Shown: positions 30,428-38,251 of the stretch, one piece after another
Layout: every line of letters begins with the position of its first letter
Numbering within the stretch: the stretch's first letter is position 1
Assembly (NCBI RefSeq): GCF_001642805.2
Contig: NZ_CP016948.1
Span: 2,976,001-3,040,000 of the forward strand
Reading direction: 5' to 3'
DNA from: Serratia surfactantfaciens
GTDB taxonomy: Bacteria; Pseudomonadota; Gammaproteobacteria; Enterobacterales; Enterobacteriaceae
DNA length: 64,000 nucleotides
Made by a program: the position numbers and the translations under genes
Notes under the pieces: generated by a model
The model's input: the letters and a program-made list of their open reading frames with translations, nothing else
Told to the model about the DNA's origin: nothing
Database searches by the model: none

Positions 30428-30520
30428 TCCTTTCTTATCAAGCCATTCTCCATCATCTGCACCCGCAATCCGCCCTTTTCCCCTGTACAGACACGGTTTG
30501 CCCGCGCGTTATGATTGGCG

Positions 30521-31795
30521 TTAATTAAAAAACTTGATATCCGTCGGCGTTGAGATCGTCGCCGCCTCCCCCCTGGCCTGCAACTTGCCCGTCTCATCAT
30601 CGAAATCGAACAGGGTCACGGTATTGGTGAACACATTCGTGGCATAGAGGTAGCGGCCTCCGACATCGAACGCGAGCGCACGCGGTTCAATGCCGCCGGC
30701 TTGATAGCGCGCCGGCGCGCCTGGCAGACCATTCTCGGCAATGCTTAATACCAGCAGTTGATTATCGCTGCCGCGATTGGTGGCAATAAGATATTTTCCG
30801 CTCGGGCTAAGGATAATGGCTCCGCCGCTTTTAAATTCCGCCGAGTCCTGCCCACCGTTCAGCTTCACTTTCCCCAGCGGCGTCAATCGATGGTCGTTGA
30901 CGGCAAACGCCTCGATGTCGCCCGCCATTTCGGTGATGACATAGGCATATTCGCCTTGCGGCGAGAACACCATGTGCCGTGGACCGGCGCCGGGTGCAAA
31001 GCTGACATCGCGCGAGGCATCCGCCTGCAACGGCTGCGCGCTATCCGAACGGTAGCGATAGGCGTGCAGCTTGTCCCCGCCAAGATCCGCCGCATACAGA
31101 TAGTTGCCATCGCGGCTGAAGGTGGTGGAGTGCGCATGGCCCCCTTCCTGACGCCCCTGCACGGCGCCGGAACCTGATGTAAACGGATAATGCTGCACGG
31201 ACTCACCCAGCTTGCCGTCGCCGCCAATCGGCAATGCCGTCACGCCCGCGCCACCTTGAGTGACGGAGTAGTTGGCGACAAACAGATACCGGCCATCCGG
31301 GCTGAGTGTGGCATGCGTCGGCTGCCGGCCTGCACTGTTCACCGTATTCAGTACCCGGACGGCGCCGTCTTGGCCTATCGCCAACGCGGTCACCGTTCCC
31401 GCGTCCTCTTCATTGGTGACATAGGCAAAACGGCCATCGCGAGATTTTACGATCCACGACGGGCTTTTCATCTTAATCACATCGAGCGGCGTTAACGTGC
31501 CGTCGCCATTCACCGCCAGGCGATAGAGCCCTTCACTGGGATGCGCCGGTTTCTGCACCGCCGGCGCATCCGGAATATGGGTCCAGGTTCCGACCAACGC
31601 TATTTTCTGATGATCCTGCTTATTTGCCATCGCATTTCCTGAAAACATGAAAAAAATTAACACCACCGTAAATTTAATGGCCTGCTGACCTAAACCGGCA
31701 ACCCTTGTTCGGCCAGGCGCAGGTAATGTAAAAGGTAGCATAAAGCGAACCTGTTGGCGTTTATTAATCGGGTCGAGGCTTTTTTCTCTATTCAT
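30521..31795 (-). CDS. Secreted lactonase-family beta-propeller protein
   Basis: A 424-residue protein of the 6-phosphogluconolactonase (YbhE/cycloisomerase-type) beta-propeller family. Repeats of the type SPDGRYLFVANYS, SRDGNYLYAADLGGDKL, SPQGEYAYVITEMAGD and SPSGKYLIATNRGSDN mark about seven blades; PRHMVFSP and HAHSTTFS resemble active-site loops. A hydrophobic segment (IKFTVVLIFFMFSGNAMA) suggests export, preceded by an unusually long polar N-terminus. I start at ATG 31795; a GTG at 31816 that overlaps the upstream AraC-family stop is possible. The overlap implies one operon. The exported location argues against a cytosolic pentose-phosphate role. Confidence 0.8.
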   Translation of the reverse strand: MNREKSLDPINKRQQVRFMLPFTLPAPGRTRVAGLGQQAIKFTVVLIFFMFSGNAMANKQDHQKIALVGTWTHIPDAPAVQKPAHPSEGLYRLAVNGDGTLTPLDVIKMKSPSWIVKSRDGRFAYVTNEEDAGTVTALAIGQDGAVRVLNTVNSAGRQPTHATLSPDGRYLFVANYSVTQGGAGVTALPIGGDGKLGESVQHYPFTSGSGAVQGRQEGGHAHSTTFSRDGNYLYAADLGGDKLHAYRYRSDSAQPLQADASRDVSFAPGAGPRHMVFSPQGEYAYVITEMAGDIEAFAVNDHRLTPLGKVKLNGGQDSAEFKSGGAIILSPSGKYLIATNRGSDNQLLVLSIAENGLPGAPARYQAGGIEPRALAFDVGGRYLYATNVFTNTVTLFDFDDETGKLQARGEAATISTPTDIKFFN

Positions 31796-31815
31796 GATGT
31801 CTTCTTGCCTTATCA

Positions 31816-32616
31816 CTAGGTTACAGGAATAAGTATATCGACATTGATAACATTACCATTTAAATTATCTTGTCTATATAACTCGATAAAAAAGCTCTCC
31901 CGCATTTTGACATTGATAGCCGGCAGATAGATGTCGTATATTCCTTCGAAAAATTTAACGTACTCTGACAACTCCCCCATAAAGGGGATGACAATATATC
32001 TACCCATAGGGATATAAAAATTAAAAATAGAATGAAAAACCTCTGATTCCTTGCTGCTGGAATGCCATTTATGGCTCCTGTTCTTTTCGGCATTACACAC
32101 CCCTCGCTGCTTGCTTAACCATTTCTCATTGGTCTGTGCAATGTCACTGGCATCTCTGTATTTTCTTATAGAATGAAAAATCAGTGCCTTGTAATGCTTT
32201 AACATCTCAATGTCATCCGGCATGACCGCGTGGTAGAAATAGGGTTTCTTGTCGTTGCCATATGGCGGGATCTGCATGGAAAAATCCCACCCCCTGCTGT
32301 TCCTGAAGCTGTTGGGCGTTTCGCCAAAGAAACGTTTGAATGCCCGCGTGTAACATTGCTGAGAGGCAAACCCGGATGCCAGGGCAACATCCAATATATT
32401 TCCTTGGTGCTGTTTGAGCAGAATAGCAGAGCGACTCAGTTTTCTATTCCTTATATAAGTCCCGAGCGTTATGCCAAAATAATGCTTAAACAGCCGTTGC
32501 AAATGCCATTTAGAGTAGCCTGAAATAATGGAAACCTTTTCAACTGACAGCCCCTCGACAATATTCTTCTCCATATACTCCAACACCTGTACAAGAATAT
32601 CTTTTCTGTAATCCAT
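31816..32616 (-). CDS. AraC-family regulator with N-terminal HTH (low-GC gene)
   Basis: A 266-residue protein whose first 100 residues are a MarA/SoxS/Rob-type double HTH: LSVEKVSIISGYSKWHLQRLFKHYFGITLGTYIRNRKL and ILDVALASGFASQQCYTRAFKRFFGETPNSFR. The remaining 160 residues resemble no domain I recognise with confidence; the position recalls the ligand-binding tail of Rob. Base composition is AT-rich (one counted 60-base line has 19 G/C) in a GC-rich chromosome, which suggests recent acquisition. It ends one base inside the possible GTG start of the lactonase gene. Confidence 0.85.
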   Translation of the reverse strand: MDYRKDILVQVLEYMEKNIVEGLSVEKVSIISGYSKWHLQRLFKHYFGITLGTYIRNRKLSRSAILLKQHQGNILDVALASGFASQQCYTRAFKRFFGETPNSFRNSRGWDFSMQIPPYGNDKKPYFYHAVMPDDIEMLKHYKALIFHSIRKYRDASDIAQTNEKWLSKQRGVCNAEKNRSHKWHSSSKESEVFHSIFNFYIPMGRYIVIPFMGELSEYVKFFEGIYDIYLPAINVKMRESFFIELYRQDNLNGNVINVDILIPVT

Positions 32617-33322
32617 ATGTGCTCCTTGCCTTTATAAGATTTGCGTCCTTTTTATTAAAATCGTTAACCAAACAAACCAAGTCATTAAGATTAATCCTAA
32701 AAAAAATCACCCTGCCAATTCATTTTTTACGGCATAGGAAAAACTATCGCATAAATAACTGAAAATGATCATGTTATATAAATCCCGCCATGGGAAACCC
32801 ATAAAACAAAATCAAGCCATGTAAAATGCACTCATCAAAGATGCACTTGCCACACCTGGTGGAATCACACTTTTTGTTAATTGTTTTACCTTAAAGTGTT
32901 TTTTTACAGCCGGATTGCATGGCCGAATAGGAATTTCATCATCACAAATGAAAACGCATTTTATAGTTTGGCCCGCCGATAAATATTACTGCGGCCGATA
33001 TGTAAAAGGATGATCGTCAGTCAAAGAAAACGAGAGAGGTAAGCTCAGGAATTGAACGTTGTTCTCAATAATCTCGCGTCGCAATAGCACATTTCTTTTT
33101 TATCGTTCCAGCGCAGAGAAAACGGATGTTTTAACCAACCTTGCTCGATGCCCTGTTTTACAAACCACGCCCATAGGGAGCCACGTCCACTCCCGTGAAC
33201 CGCACACCTCTCCCCCGGTAAAATACCGAGCCGACTCGCCCCGTGCCTTGTCGCCAGAACGGCCTACGGCCCCAAACAAAAAGCCCAGCACGTGAGGCTG
33301 GGCTTTTCATTCAACAAATGGA
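32617..33322 (-). other. AT-rich intergenic region upstream of the AraC-family gene
   Basis: 706 bp without a gene I can support. The left half (to about 33000) is strongly AT-rich; the right half returns to normal composition and ends in a terminator. A 7-bp direct repeat ATGCACT at 32826 and 32841 may be part of an operator for the AraC-family gene. Confidence 0.5.
33279..33307 (-). terminator. Terminator of the 33.3-34.5 kb membrane-protein operon
   Basis: AAAAGCCCAGC / GCTGGGCTTTT with a 7-nt loop, 16 bp after the stop of the 73-aa gene. Confidence 0.85.
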
Positions 33323-33544
33323 TTAATCAGTCAGGTTATCGATCTCTGCCGATCGGTGTTTACGCAACAGATACAGCAGCAAAGATACCCGTCGTTCGGT
33401 GCGTTCCGGGGTATCCGGTGGCAGGTTGTAGCGCAAGGTGTAGCGCTCGTTGTTCTCGTTGCAAAAATCGATGACGAGCACGGGGGCTGACGCCCCCGCC
33501 ACTTTTCGATAATTCAGCGAGATGCACGACAGGTTTTTCTTCAT
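33323..33544 (-). CDS. Uncharacterised 73-residue protein
   Basis: A small soluble protein (KKNLSCISLNYRKVAG, VLVIDFCNENNERYTLRYN, TERRVSLLLYLLRKH) with beta-strand character at the start and a charged helix at the end. I recognise no family. It starts one base after the stop of the membrane-protein gene and ends at a terminator, so the two form an operon; the role is presumably linked to that protein. Confidence 0.7.
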   Translation of the reverse strand: MKKNLSCISLNYRKVAGASAPVLVIDFCNENNERYTLRYNLPPDTPERTERRVSLLLYLLRKHRSAEIDNLTD

Positions 33545-33545
33545 C

Positions 33546-34517
33546 TCAACTTACCGCGACGGTACGACGGGTGGATTCAGCAATCCGCCCCACGCCCGCG
33601 CTCAGCGCGGCGCCCAACAGCAGCACCAACAGGGAGCCCCATGCGGCACGAGACAGCTGTTTGGCCGCTTCATCGGCCGCTTCGCGCGCCTTTTGTTCGG
33701 CCTGCGCCTTGAGTTTTTCCACTTTTTGCACCGCCTGCTGGTAAGCCTGAGCGTAGTTATCGACGATTTGGCTCGCTTCGTCGCGGCTCTTCCCGGTGCG
33801 CGCGGCAACGATATTCACCAGCGCGTTCTTATCGGCGGCGCTCAGCGTCGGCTCTCCGGACTGTTTGACGCGTTCGAACCACTGCTTAAGCTCGGTGGCG
33901 GCCTGCGCAGGATCGGCAGCGGCATCCATGGCTGATTGTTTGCCGTCAGCGGCCACCCGATCGGCCTTCTGTTCCAACCGTGCAGGATCCAACTCCGGCT
34001 TACCGGTCTGCTTAAGCGTGGCGTTCAACTGGTTTTCCAGACTTCCCCAGTCCAGGCTGATGCCGTTTTTATCCAGCTGTTGCTTGAGGCCTTCGCCCAC
34101 GTTTGGCGCCGCCGCCGCCAGGCCGCTGCCCGCCAGCGAAAGCCCCTTGCCCACCGCGCTGCCCGCCAGTCCAACCACGCCACTTGCCAATGAAACCATC
34201 AGCCAGGTGGTCAGCAAGGTGGTGATAGACCAGCTCAGCAGGCCATGCAAGCCGCCGCGGTTCGGCGCGGTGCGCCCGGCGACGAACGCGCCAGCGGCCA
34301 GCGCCGCCAGCGTTGAAACCAGCAGCCAGATGCCGGTGCCGGTGCCAAAGCCGCTCAGCGGATTGCCCTGTTGCATCATATCCACGGCCTGAGCGCCAAT
34401 AGCCGTACCCAGCACGCTGAATATCAGATAAGTCACCAGCGCCACGGCACTCCCGGCCAATATCGAGCCCCATGACACCTGAAACGCAAAGCGATTTGAT
34501 TCATAGACAGTGGTCAT
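33546..34517 (-). CDS. Multi-span membrane protein with long helical domain
   Basis: A 323-residue protein: three N-terminal membrane segments (about residues 14-42 with SWGSILAGSAVALVTYLIF, 60-82, 90-115), a hydrophilic helical domain (about 130-280, rich in Ala, Gln, Lys; QKVEKLKAQAEQKAREAADEAA suggests coiled coil) and a final membrane segment (AAWGSLLVLLLGAALSAGVG). It resembles YrzE/PhnA-like stress-associated membrane proteins in opening style, but no function is known. It shares a 227-bp divergent region with the PAS-LuxR gene, containing two TAGTGCAT-type sites. Confidence 0.75.
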   Translation of the reverse strand: MTTVYESNRFAFQVSWGSILAGSAVALVTYLIFSVLGTAIGAQAVDMMQQGNPLSGFGTGTGIWLLVSTLAALAAGAFVAGRTAPNRGGLHGLLSWSITTLLTTWLMVSLASGVVGLAGSAVGKGLSLAGSGLAAAAPNVGEGLKQQLDKNGISLDWGSLENQLNATLKQTGKPELDPARLEQKADRVAADGKQSAMDAAADPAQAATELKQWFERVKQSGEPTLSAADKNALVNIVAARTGKSRDEASQIVDNYAQAYQQAVQKVEKLKAQAEQKAREAADEAAKQLSRAAWGSLLVLLLGAALSAGVGRIAESTRRTVAVS

Positions 34518-34634
34518 CGTTGTTCCTTATATTTTCTGGACAAGTGATTGCACGCACGGCGGATAACCGCGCAGACAAATTCAGTCTGCCGCGCGGCGTC
34601 GTCGGCCGTCCCGGTTCATTTGCGCCAGAATGAC

Positions 34635-34674
34635 TAGTGCATTCACACCCTGCGAATTCGCACGTTATGCACTA
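34635..34674. repeat. Inverted TAGTGCAT pair in divergent promoter region A
   Basis: TAGTGCAT at 34635-34642 and its complement ATGCACTA at 34667-34674, starts 32 bp apart (about three helical turns). The second copy reads TAGTGCATAAC on the minus strand, an 11-base match to a site upstream of the CsbD gene. Likely an operator for the adjacent LuxR-type regulator; this is inference. Confidence 0.6.
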
Positions 34675-34744
34675 AGCTGCTCAGCGAGTAGCGTAATCTG
34701 CGGCCCCCGCCAGAGGCCGCCCCCTTCTGTCTAGCGGAGAATCC

Positions 34745-36241
34745 ATGAGCCAATCCGTCCTCGCCAGCGAAACCCAGCGCGGCCACCTGCAGCAAATCAT
34801 CTCCGGCTTGTCCGACGGCGTGATCCTGACGGATACCGAGCAAACCCTTCTCTGGGCCAACGAGGCCGCGCTCGCCATGCATGGCGTGGGTCATCAGAAA
34901 GCCCTGGGGGCCAATGCCGGCGAGTACGCGGCGCGTTTTGCCCTGCGCTATCGCAACAATCATCCGCTGGCGCTGGAACAGTACCCGCTGAGCCGGGTTG
35001 CCGATGGCGAGACCTTTACCGATGTGGTGGTGGAAGTTCGGCGGTTAGACGATCCGGACAGCTTCTGGGTGCACCGCCTGCGGAGCCTGATCGTCACCGA
35101 TCCGCAGGGGCAGCCGGAGCTGCTGGCGCTGATCCTGAGCGATGCTACCGAGTGGGCCAGCGCGGAGCAGCGTTTTGAAAAAACCTTCAACGCCAACCCG
35201 GCGCCGGCGGTCATCTGTCGGCTAAGCGACCTGCGCTACGTCAAGGTCAATCAAGGGTTTCTGGATATGACCGGTTATCAACGCGAACAGGTCATGGGCC
35301 GTTCGGTTTATGAAGTGGATGTCCTGGAACAAGCGGAGCACAAAGAGCTGGCGGTACAGCGCCTGGGAGAAGGCGCCACCATTCCGCAGATGGAGGCCGA
35401 GCTGAAACTGCCCGGTGGCGGAAGCAAGCTGGTGGTGGTTGCCGGCCAACCATTGGACTTCAATGAAGACGATTGCATGCTGTTCACATTCACCGATCTC
35501 GAACCCCGACGCCAGGCTGAATCGGCGCTGCGAGAAAGCGAAGAGCGATTCGCCAAGGCATTTCGCCTGAGCCCGGTGCCAACGCTACTGTGCACCGCAG
35601 ACGAGCGGCGCGTGCTGGATGTCAACGAAGCCTTCACCCGCACCACCGAGTACGAGGCCGAAGCCTTGATCGGCAAGACGGTCGATGAGATCCAGTTTAT
35701 TGACGATCCCGAGGCAAGCCGCCGGCTGTTTGCCGCCCTGGAAAAAGGCGGTAACGTCGAAGGGCTGGACATCCAGGTGCGCAAGAAAGGGAGTGAGCTG
35801 ATCGACTGCGTGGCCTCGGCGGACGCCATCAGCATCCACAATGCGCCCTGTTATCTGTTGGTCTTGATGGACATTACCGAACGCAAACGCTCGGAGCTGG
35901 AGCTGGTGAGCGCCATCGAAGAAGTGATGCAGGACGCTTCCTGGTTCAGCCAAACCCTGATCGAAAAACTGGCTAACGTGAAAAGCATCAACCGGCCCGA
36001 CCAGGCCAGATTTAACGCCAGCGATCTCACGCCGCGCGAGCGCGATGTGCTGGAATTGATTTGCGAGGGGCTGCCGGACAAGAAAATCGCGGCGCGTCTC
36101 AATCTGGCGCTCAACACCATTCGCAACCATGTCGCGACGGTCTATTCCAAACTGGGTGTGCATAGCCGCAGCGAAGCCATCGTCTGGGCCAGAGAACGCG
36201 GGCTGTTTACCGGTGGGCCGAGCGCCAGGAACAGCAAGTAG
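34745..36241 (+). CDS. Triple-PAS domain LuxR-family regulator
   Basis: A 498-residue cytosolic protein with three PAS-like sensor domains (about residues 10-125, 135-250 and 262-380; PAS ends such as LLVLMDITERKRSE are clear) and a C-terminal NarL/FixJ-type HTH (ASDLTPRERDVLELICEGLPDKKIAARL then NTIRNHVATVYSKLGVHSRSEA, about 425-480). It lacks receiver and kinase domains, so it probably senses a ligand, redox state or light directly. It lies between a divergent membrane-protein operon and a CsbD gene, and the same motif flanks both promoter regions, pointing to local regulation. Confidence 0.88.
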   Translation: MSQSVLASETQRGHLQQIISGLSDGVILTDTEQTLLWANEAALAMHGVGHQKALGANAGEYAARFALRYRNNHPLALEQYPLSRVADGETFTDVVVEVRRLDDPDSFWVHRLRSLIVTDPQGQPELLALILSDATEWASAEQRFEKTFNANPAPAVICRLSDLRYVKVNQGFLDMTGYQREQVMGRSVYEVDVLEQAEHKELAVQRLGEGATIPQMEAELKLPGGGSKLVVVAGQPLDFNEDDCMLFTFTDLEPRRQAESALRESEERFAKAFRLSPVPTLLCTADERRVLDVNEAFTRTTEYEAEALIGKTVDEIQFIDDPEASRRLFAALEKGGNVEGLDIQVRKKGSELIDCVASADAISIHNAPCYLLVLMDITERKRSELELVSAIEEVMQDASWFSQTLIEKLANVKSINRPDQARFNASDLTPRERDVLELICEGLPDKKIAARLNLALNTIRNHVATVYSKLGVHSRSEAIVWARERGLFTGGPSARNSK

Positions 36242-36248
36242 CCTGCAA

Positions 36249-36302
36249 ATGCACTATCCGCACCGATGCAAACGCCCCTTATAGGCACCCGATGTAGTGC
36301 AT
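36249..36302. repeat. Inverted ATGCACTA/TAGTGCAT pair upstream of the CsbD gene
   Basis: ATGCACTA at 36249-36256 and TAGTGCAT at 36295-36302, 46 bp between starts, 74-127 bp upstream of the CsbD-gene ATG. The right copy extends to TAGTGCATAAC as in region A. Confidence 0.6.
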
Positions 36303-36375
36303 AACATGGAAATGCAAATGCAAGCTTTCGCCCTGTGCGGAAGCCAAACGGATCGAACCTTAGGAGCGCATCATA

Positions 36376-36627
36376 ATGAACAGCGAAAAAGCCGATGGCA
36401 TGATAGAGAAAGTGGCGGGCAAAGCGCAGGAAATGGCGGGCGACGTTACCGGAAACGAACGTTTGCAAGCCGAAGGCGCCACGCGCTATGCAGCGGGCGC
36501 GCTGCAAGAAAAATACGGCGAAGCCCTGAGCTGTGCCGGCAGCATGATGAAGAAAAACCCAATCGTCGCGTTGGCTTTGATTGCCGGCGCAGGCCTATTG
36601 ACCGGCCTGCTGCTGCGCCGCCGTTGA
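36376..36627 (+). CDS. CsbD-family protein with C-terminal membrane helix
   Basis: An 83-residue protein. The first half matches the CsbD general-stress family (MIEKVAGKAQEMAGDVTGNERLQAEG), an abundant, partly disordered helical protein of unknown mechanism. Unlike plain CsbD it ends in a hydrophobic glycine-containing helix (PIVALALIAGAGLLTGLLLRRR), the ElaB/YqjD-type tail that anchors proteins to the inner membrane. AGGAG lies 10 nt upstream of the ATG. Probably controlled by the preceding PAS-LuxR regulator. Confidence 0.85.
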   Translation: MNSEKADGMIEKVAGKAQEMAGDVTGNERLQAEGATRYAAGALQEKYGEALSCAGSMMKKNPIVALALIAGAGLLTGLLLRRR

Positions 36628-37004
36628 TGCGCGCCGACGAGCAAACCGCTTTTCACTGAATGCCGGGCCCGGTGGGTAGCCATCAGGCCCGGTCCTCTCG
36701 GCCAAAGAGCAAACACAGCGGGTGCGCCGAATTATCATAGTGAAGCCGCTATATCCCTCATAGATAGGCGTATTTAGTCGCCGCTTAACCGCAGCCATGT
36801 TATTTTACTCACCGATTCCCGACGCTCATCGTCTTCTCACCCCAAGCCATCCGCCCGTTATTTACGGTCATGAGGCAATAAATCAGCTTACCCTCAGCAT
36901 CACTGAAATCGTCAGTTTAACATCCGAATATATTCACCAACCTGGGTTTATCCCTTTCTCCATTAAATGTTAGTATCGCTGCATTGCGCGCACGGAGAAA
37001 TAAC
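36628..37004 (+). other. Gap between CsbD gene and DsdC-like gene
   Basis: 377 bp with no supported gene. It should contain the DsdC-like promoter; a TAGTAT hexamer about 36971 is a possible -10. A weak GC hairpin around 36661-36696 could end the CsbD transcript, without a U-tract. Confidence 0.4.
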
Positions 37005-37934
37005 ATGTTCCCCAGTAGAAAATATTCACAACGGGCCACCCCGCTGACCAGCTATCAATTTTCCCGGCTGCATACTTTCGAATGCGTCGCCCGTCATTTA
37101 TCTTTTGCGCTGGCGGCGCAAGAATTGTCGATCACCCCCAGCGCCGTGAGCCATCGCATTAATTTGCTCGAAAAGGAGTTGGGCTTTCTGCTATTCCAGC
37201 GTTTTCATCGCAGAATTACCCTGACGCCGGAAGGTGAGCGCATGCAATGGGCGCTGGACAGTTCCTTCAACACTTTGAATCAGGAAATTCTGGATATCAA
37301 AAATCGCGAGTTGACGGGGACATTGACGCTCTACTCGCACCCATCCCTGGTGCAATGTCTGCTGCTGCCGCGCATCGGCGACTTTATCGCCCAACACCCC
37401 ACCATTCACCTCAATATTCTGACCGGGCAAGAGATCATCAACCTGGCCAACCGTGGCGTGGACCTGGCGATGTACTTCGGCAAACTGCCCTCTGGGCGGC
37501 ATCTGGACGAAGCCTTTATGCAGGAATCAATGGTGCCGATCTGCACCCCGCAGTACGCCGCCGCGCATAATCTGTACGACGCGCCGGAAAACCTGGCCCA
37601 CTGCACGTTGCTGCACGATCGCTACAATTCCGGCGAAGATGAATGGCAAACCTGGTCGCAACACTTTGCGCTGGGGTTGGATACCGACAGCAAAAGCATG
37701 GAGTTCGACCGCTCCGATCTTGCGGTGCTGGCCGCCACGCGGCACCTTGGCGTCGCCATGGGGCGGCTCAATCTGGTGCAGGATTGGATCAAAAGCGGTG
37801 AGCTGATCATCCCGTTCAGCAATATGACCGTGCCCTGTGAGCACTGCTATTTTACCTCGACCATCTCCGAACGGCAGTGGCCGAAAATCCTCGCCTTTAA
37901 ACAGTGGATCATGAAGACCTTTCCTCTGGCCTGA
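37005..37934 (+). CDS. DsdC-like LysR-family regulator without dsdXA
   Basis: A 309-residue LysR regulator. The HTH reads HLSFALAAQELSITPSAVSHRINLLEKELGFLLFQRFHRRITLTPEGERM, and the sequence NTLNQEILDIKNRELTGTLTLYSHPSLVQC matches E. coli DsdC closely, as does DRSDLAVLAATRHLGVAMGR. DsdC activates the D-serine permease and deaminase genes, but neither dsdX nor dsdA is adjacent; the next genes encode a small protein and an EamA exporter in convergent orientation. Start at ATG 37005 with GGAG upstream. Its effector and targets may differ from DsdC. Confidence 0.85.
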   Translation: MFPSRKYSQRATPLTSYQFSRLHTFECVARHLSFALAAQELSITPSAVSHRINLLEKELGFLLFQRFHRRITLTPEGERMQWALDSSFNTLNQEILDIKNRELTGTLTLYSHPSLVQCLLLPRIGDFIAQHPTIHLNILTGQEIINLANRGVDLAMYFGKLPSGRHLDEAFMQESMVPICTPQYAAAHNLYDAPENLAHCTLLHDRYNSGEDEWQTWSQHFALGLDTDSKSMEFDRSDLAVLAATRHLGVAMGRLNLVQDWIKSGELIIPFSNMTVPCEHCYFTSTISERQWPKILAFKQWIMKTFPLA

Positions 37935-37945
37935 CGGCCAGAGGC

Positions 37946-38248
37946 TTATTTCCATATGTTGGGGGAATAAGAGAAGTGCAGCGCACAGGCATAAATGCGC
38001 CCGTCTTTTGAATAGGAGATGTATTTCCGATTTTTATCCCAGGCCAGCAGGGAATTATTGGCAAAGTAATAAACTTCCAACGCCATCCCGTTAGCCAACT
38101 TTGACCAGCCTCGGCTTCTTATTACGGTCAAATCGCCGTTATCGATGAGCGTAATCAGCGGCACGCCCCAGGCATAGCGAGATATTTGCAGTTGAATAAT
38201 GAATTGGCTTTCGCAGCTTATTTGGTAGTTCTGTACATCAACATCCAT
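37946..38248 (-). CDS. Uncharacterised 100-residue protein
   Basis: A soluble protein rich in aromatic residues and predicted beta strands (QFIIQLQISRYAWGVPLITLIDNGDLTVIRSRGW, LLAWDKNRKYISYSKDGRIYACALHFSY). No family recognised. Only 3 bp separate it from the upstream EamA gene, so it is probably the second cistron of that operon. Moderately AT-rich. Confidence 0.65.
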   Translation of the reverse strand: MDVDVQNYQISCESQFIIQLQISRYAWGVPLITLIDNGDLTVIRSRGWSKLANGMALEVYYFANNSLLAWDKNRKYISYSKDGRIYACALHFSYSPNIWK

Positions 38249-38251
38249 AAT

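Noticed and set aside
32948..33013. A 21-codon ATG frame (MKTHFIVWPADKYYCGRY...)
   Set aside because: No ribosome binding site and no resemblance to known peptides; could be chance in AT-rich DNA.
33059..33295. A 78-codon frame in the gap right of the AraC-family gene
   Set aside because: No ribosome binding site, proline/serine-rich random-looking product, and it runs into the terminator hairpin.
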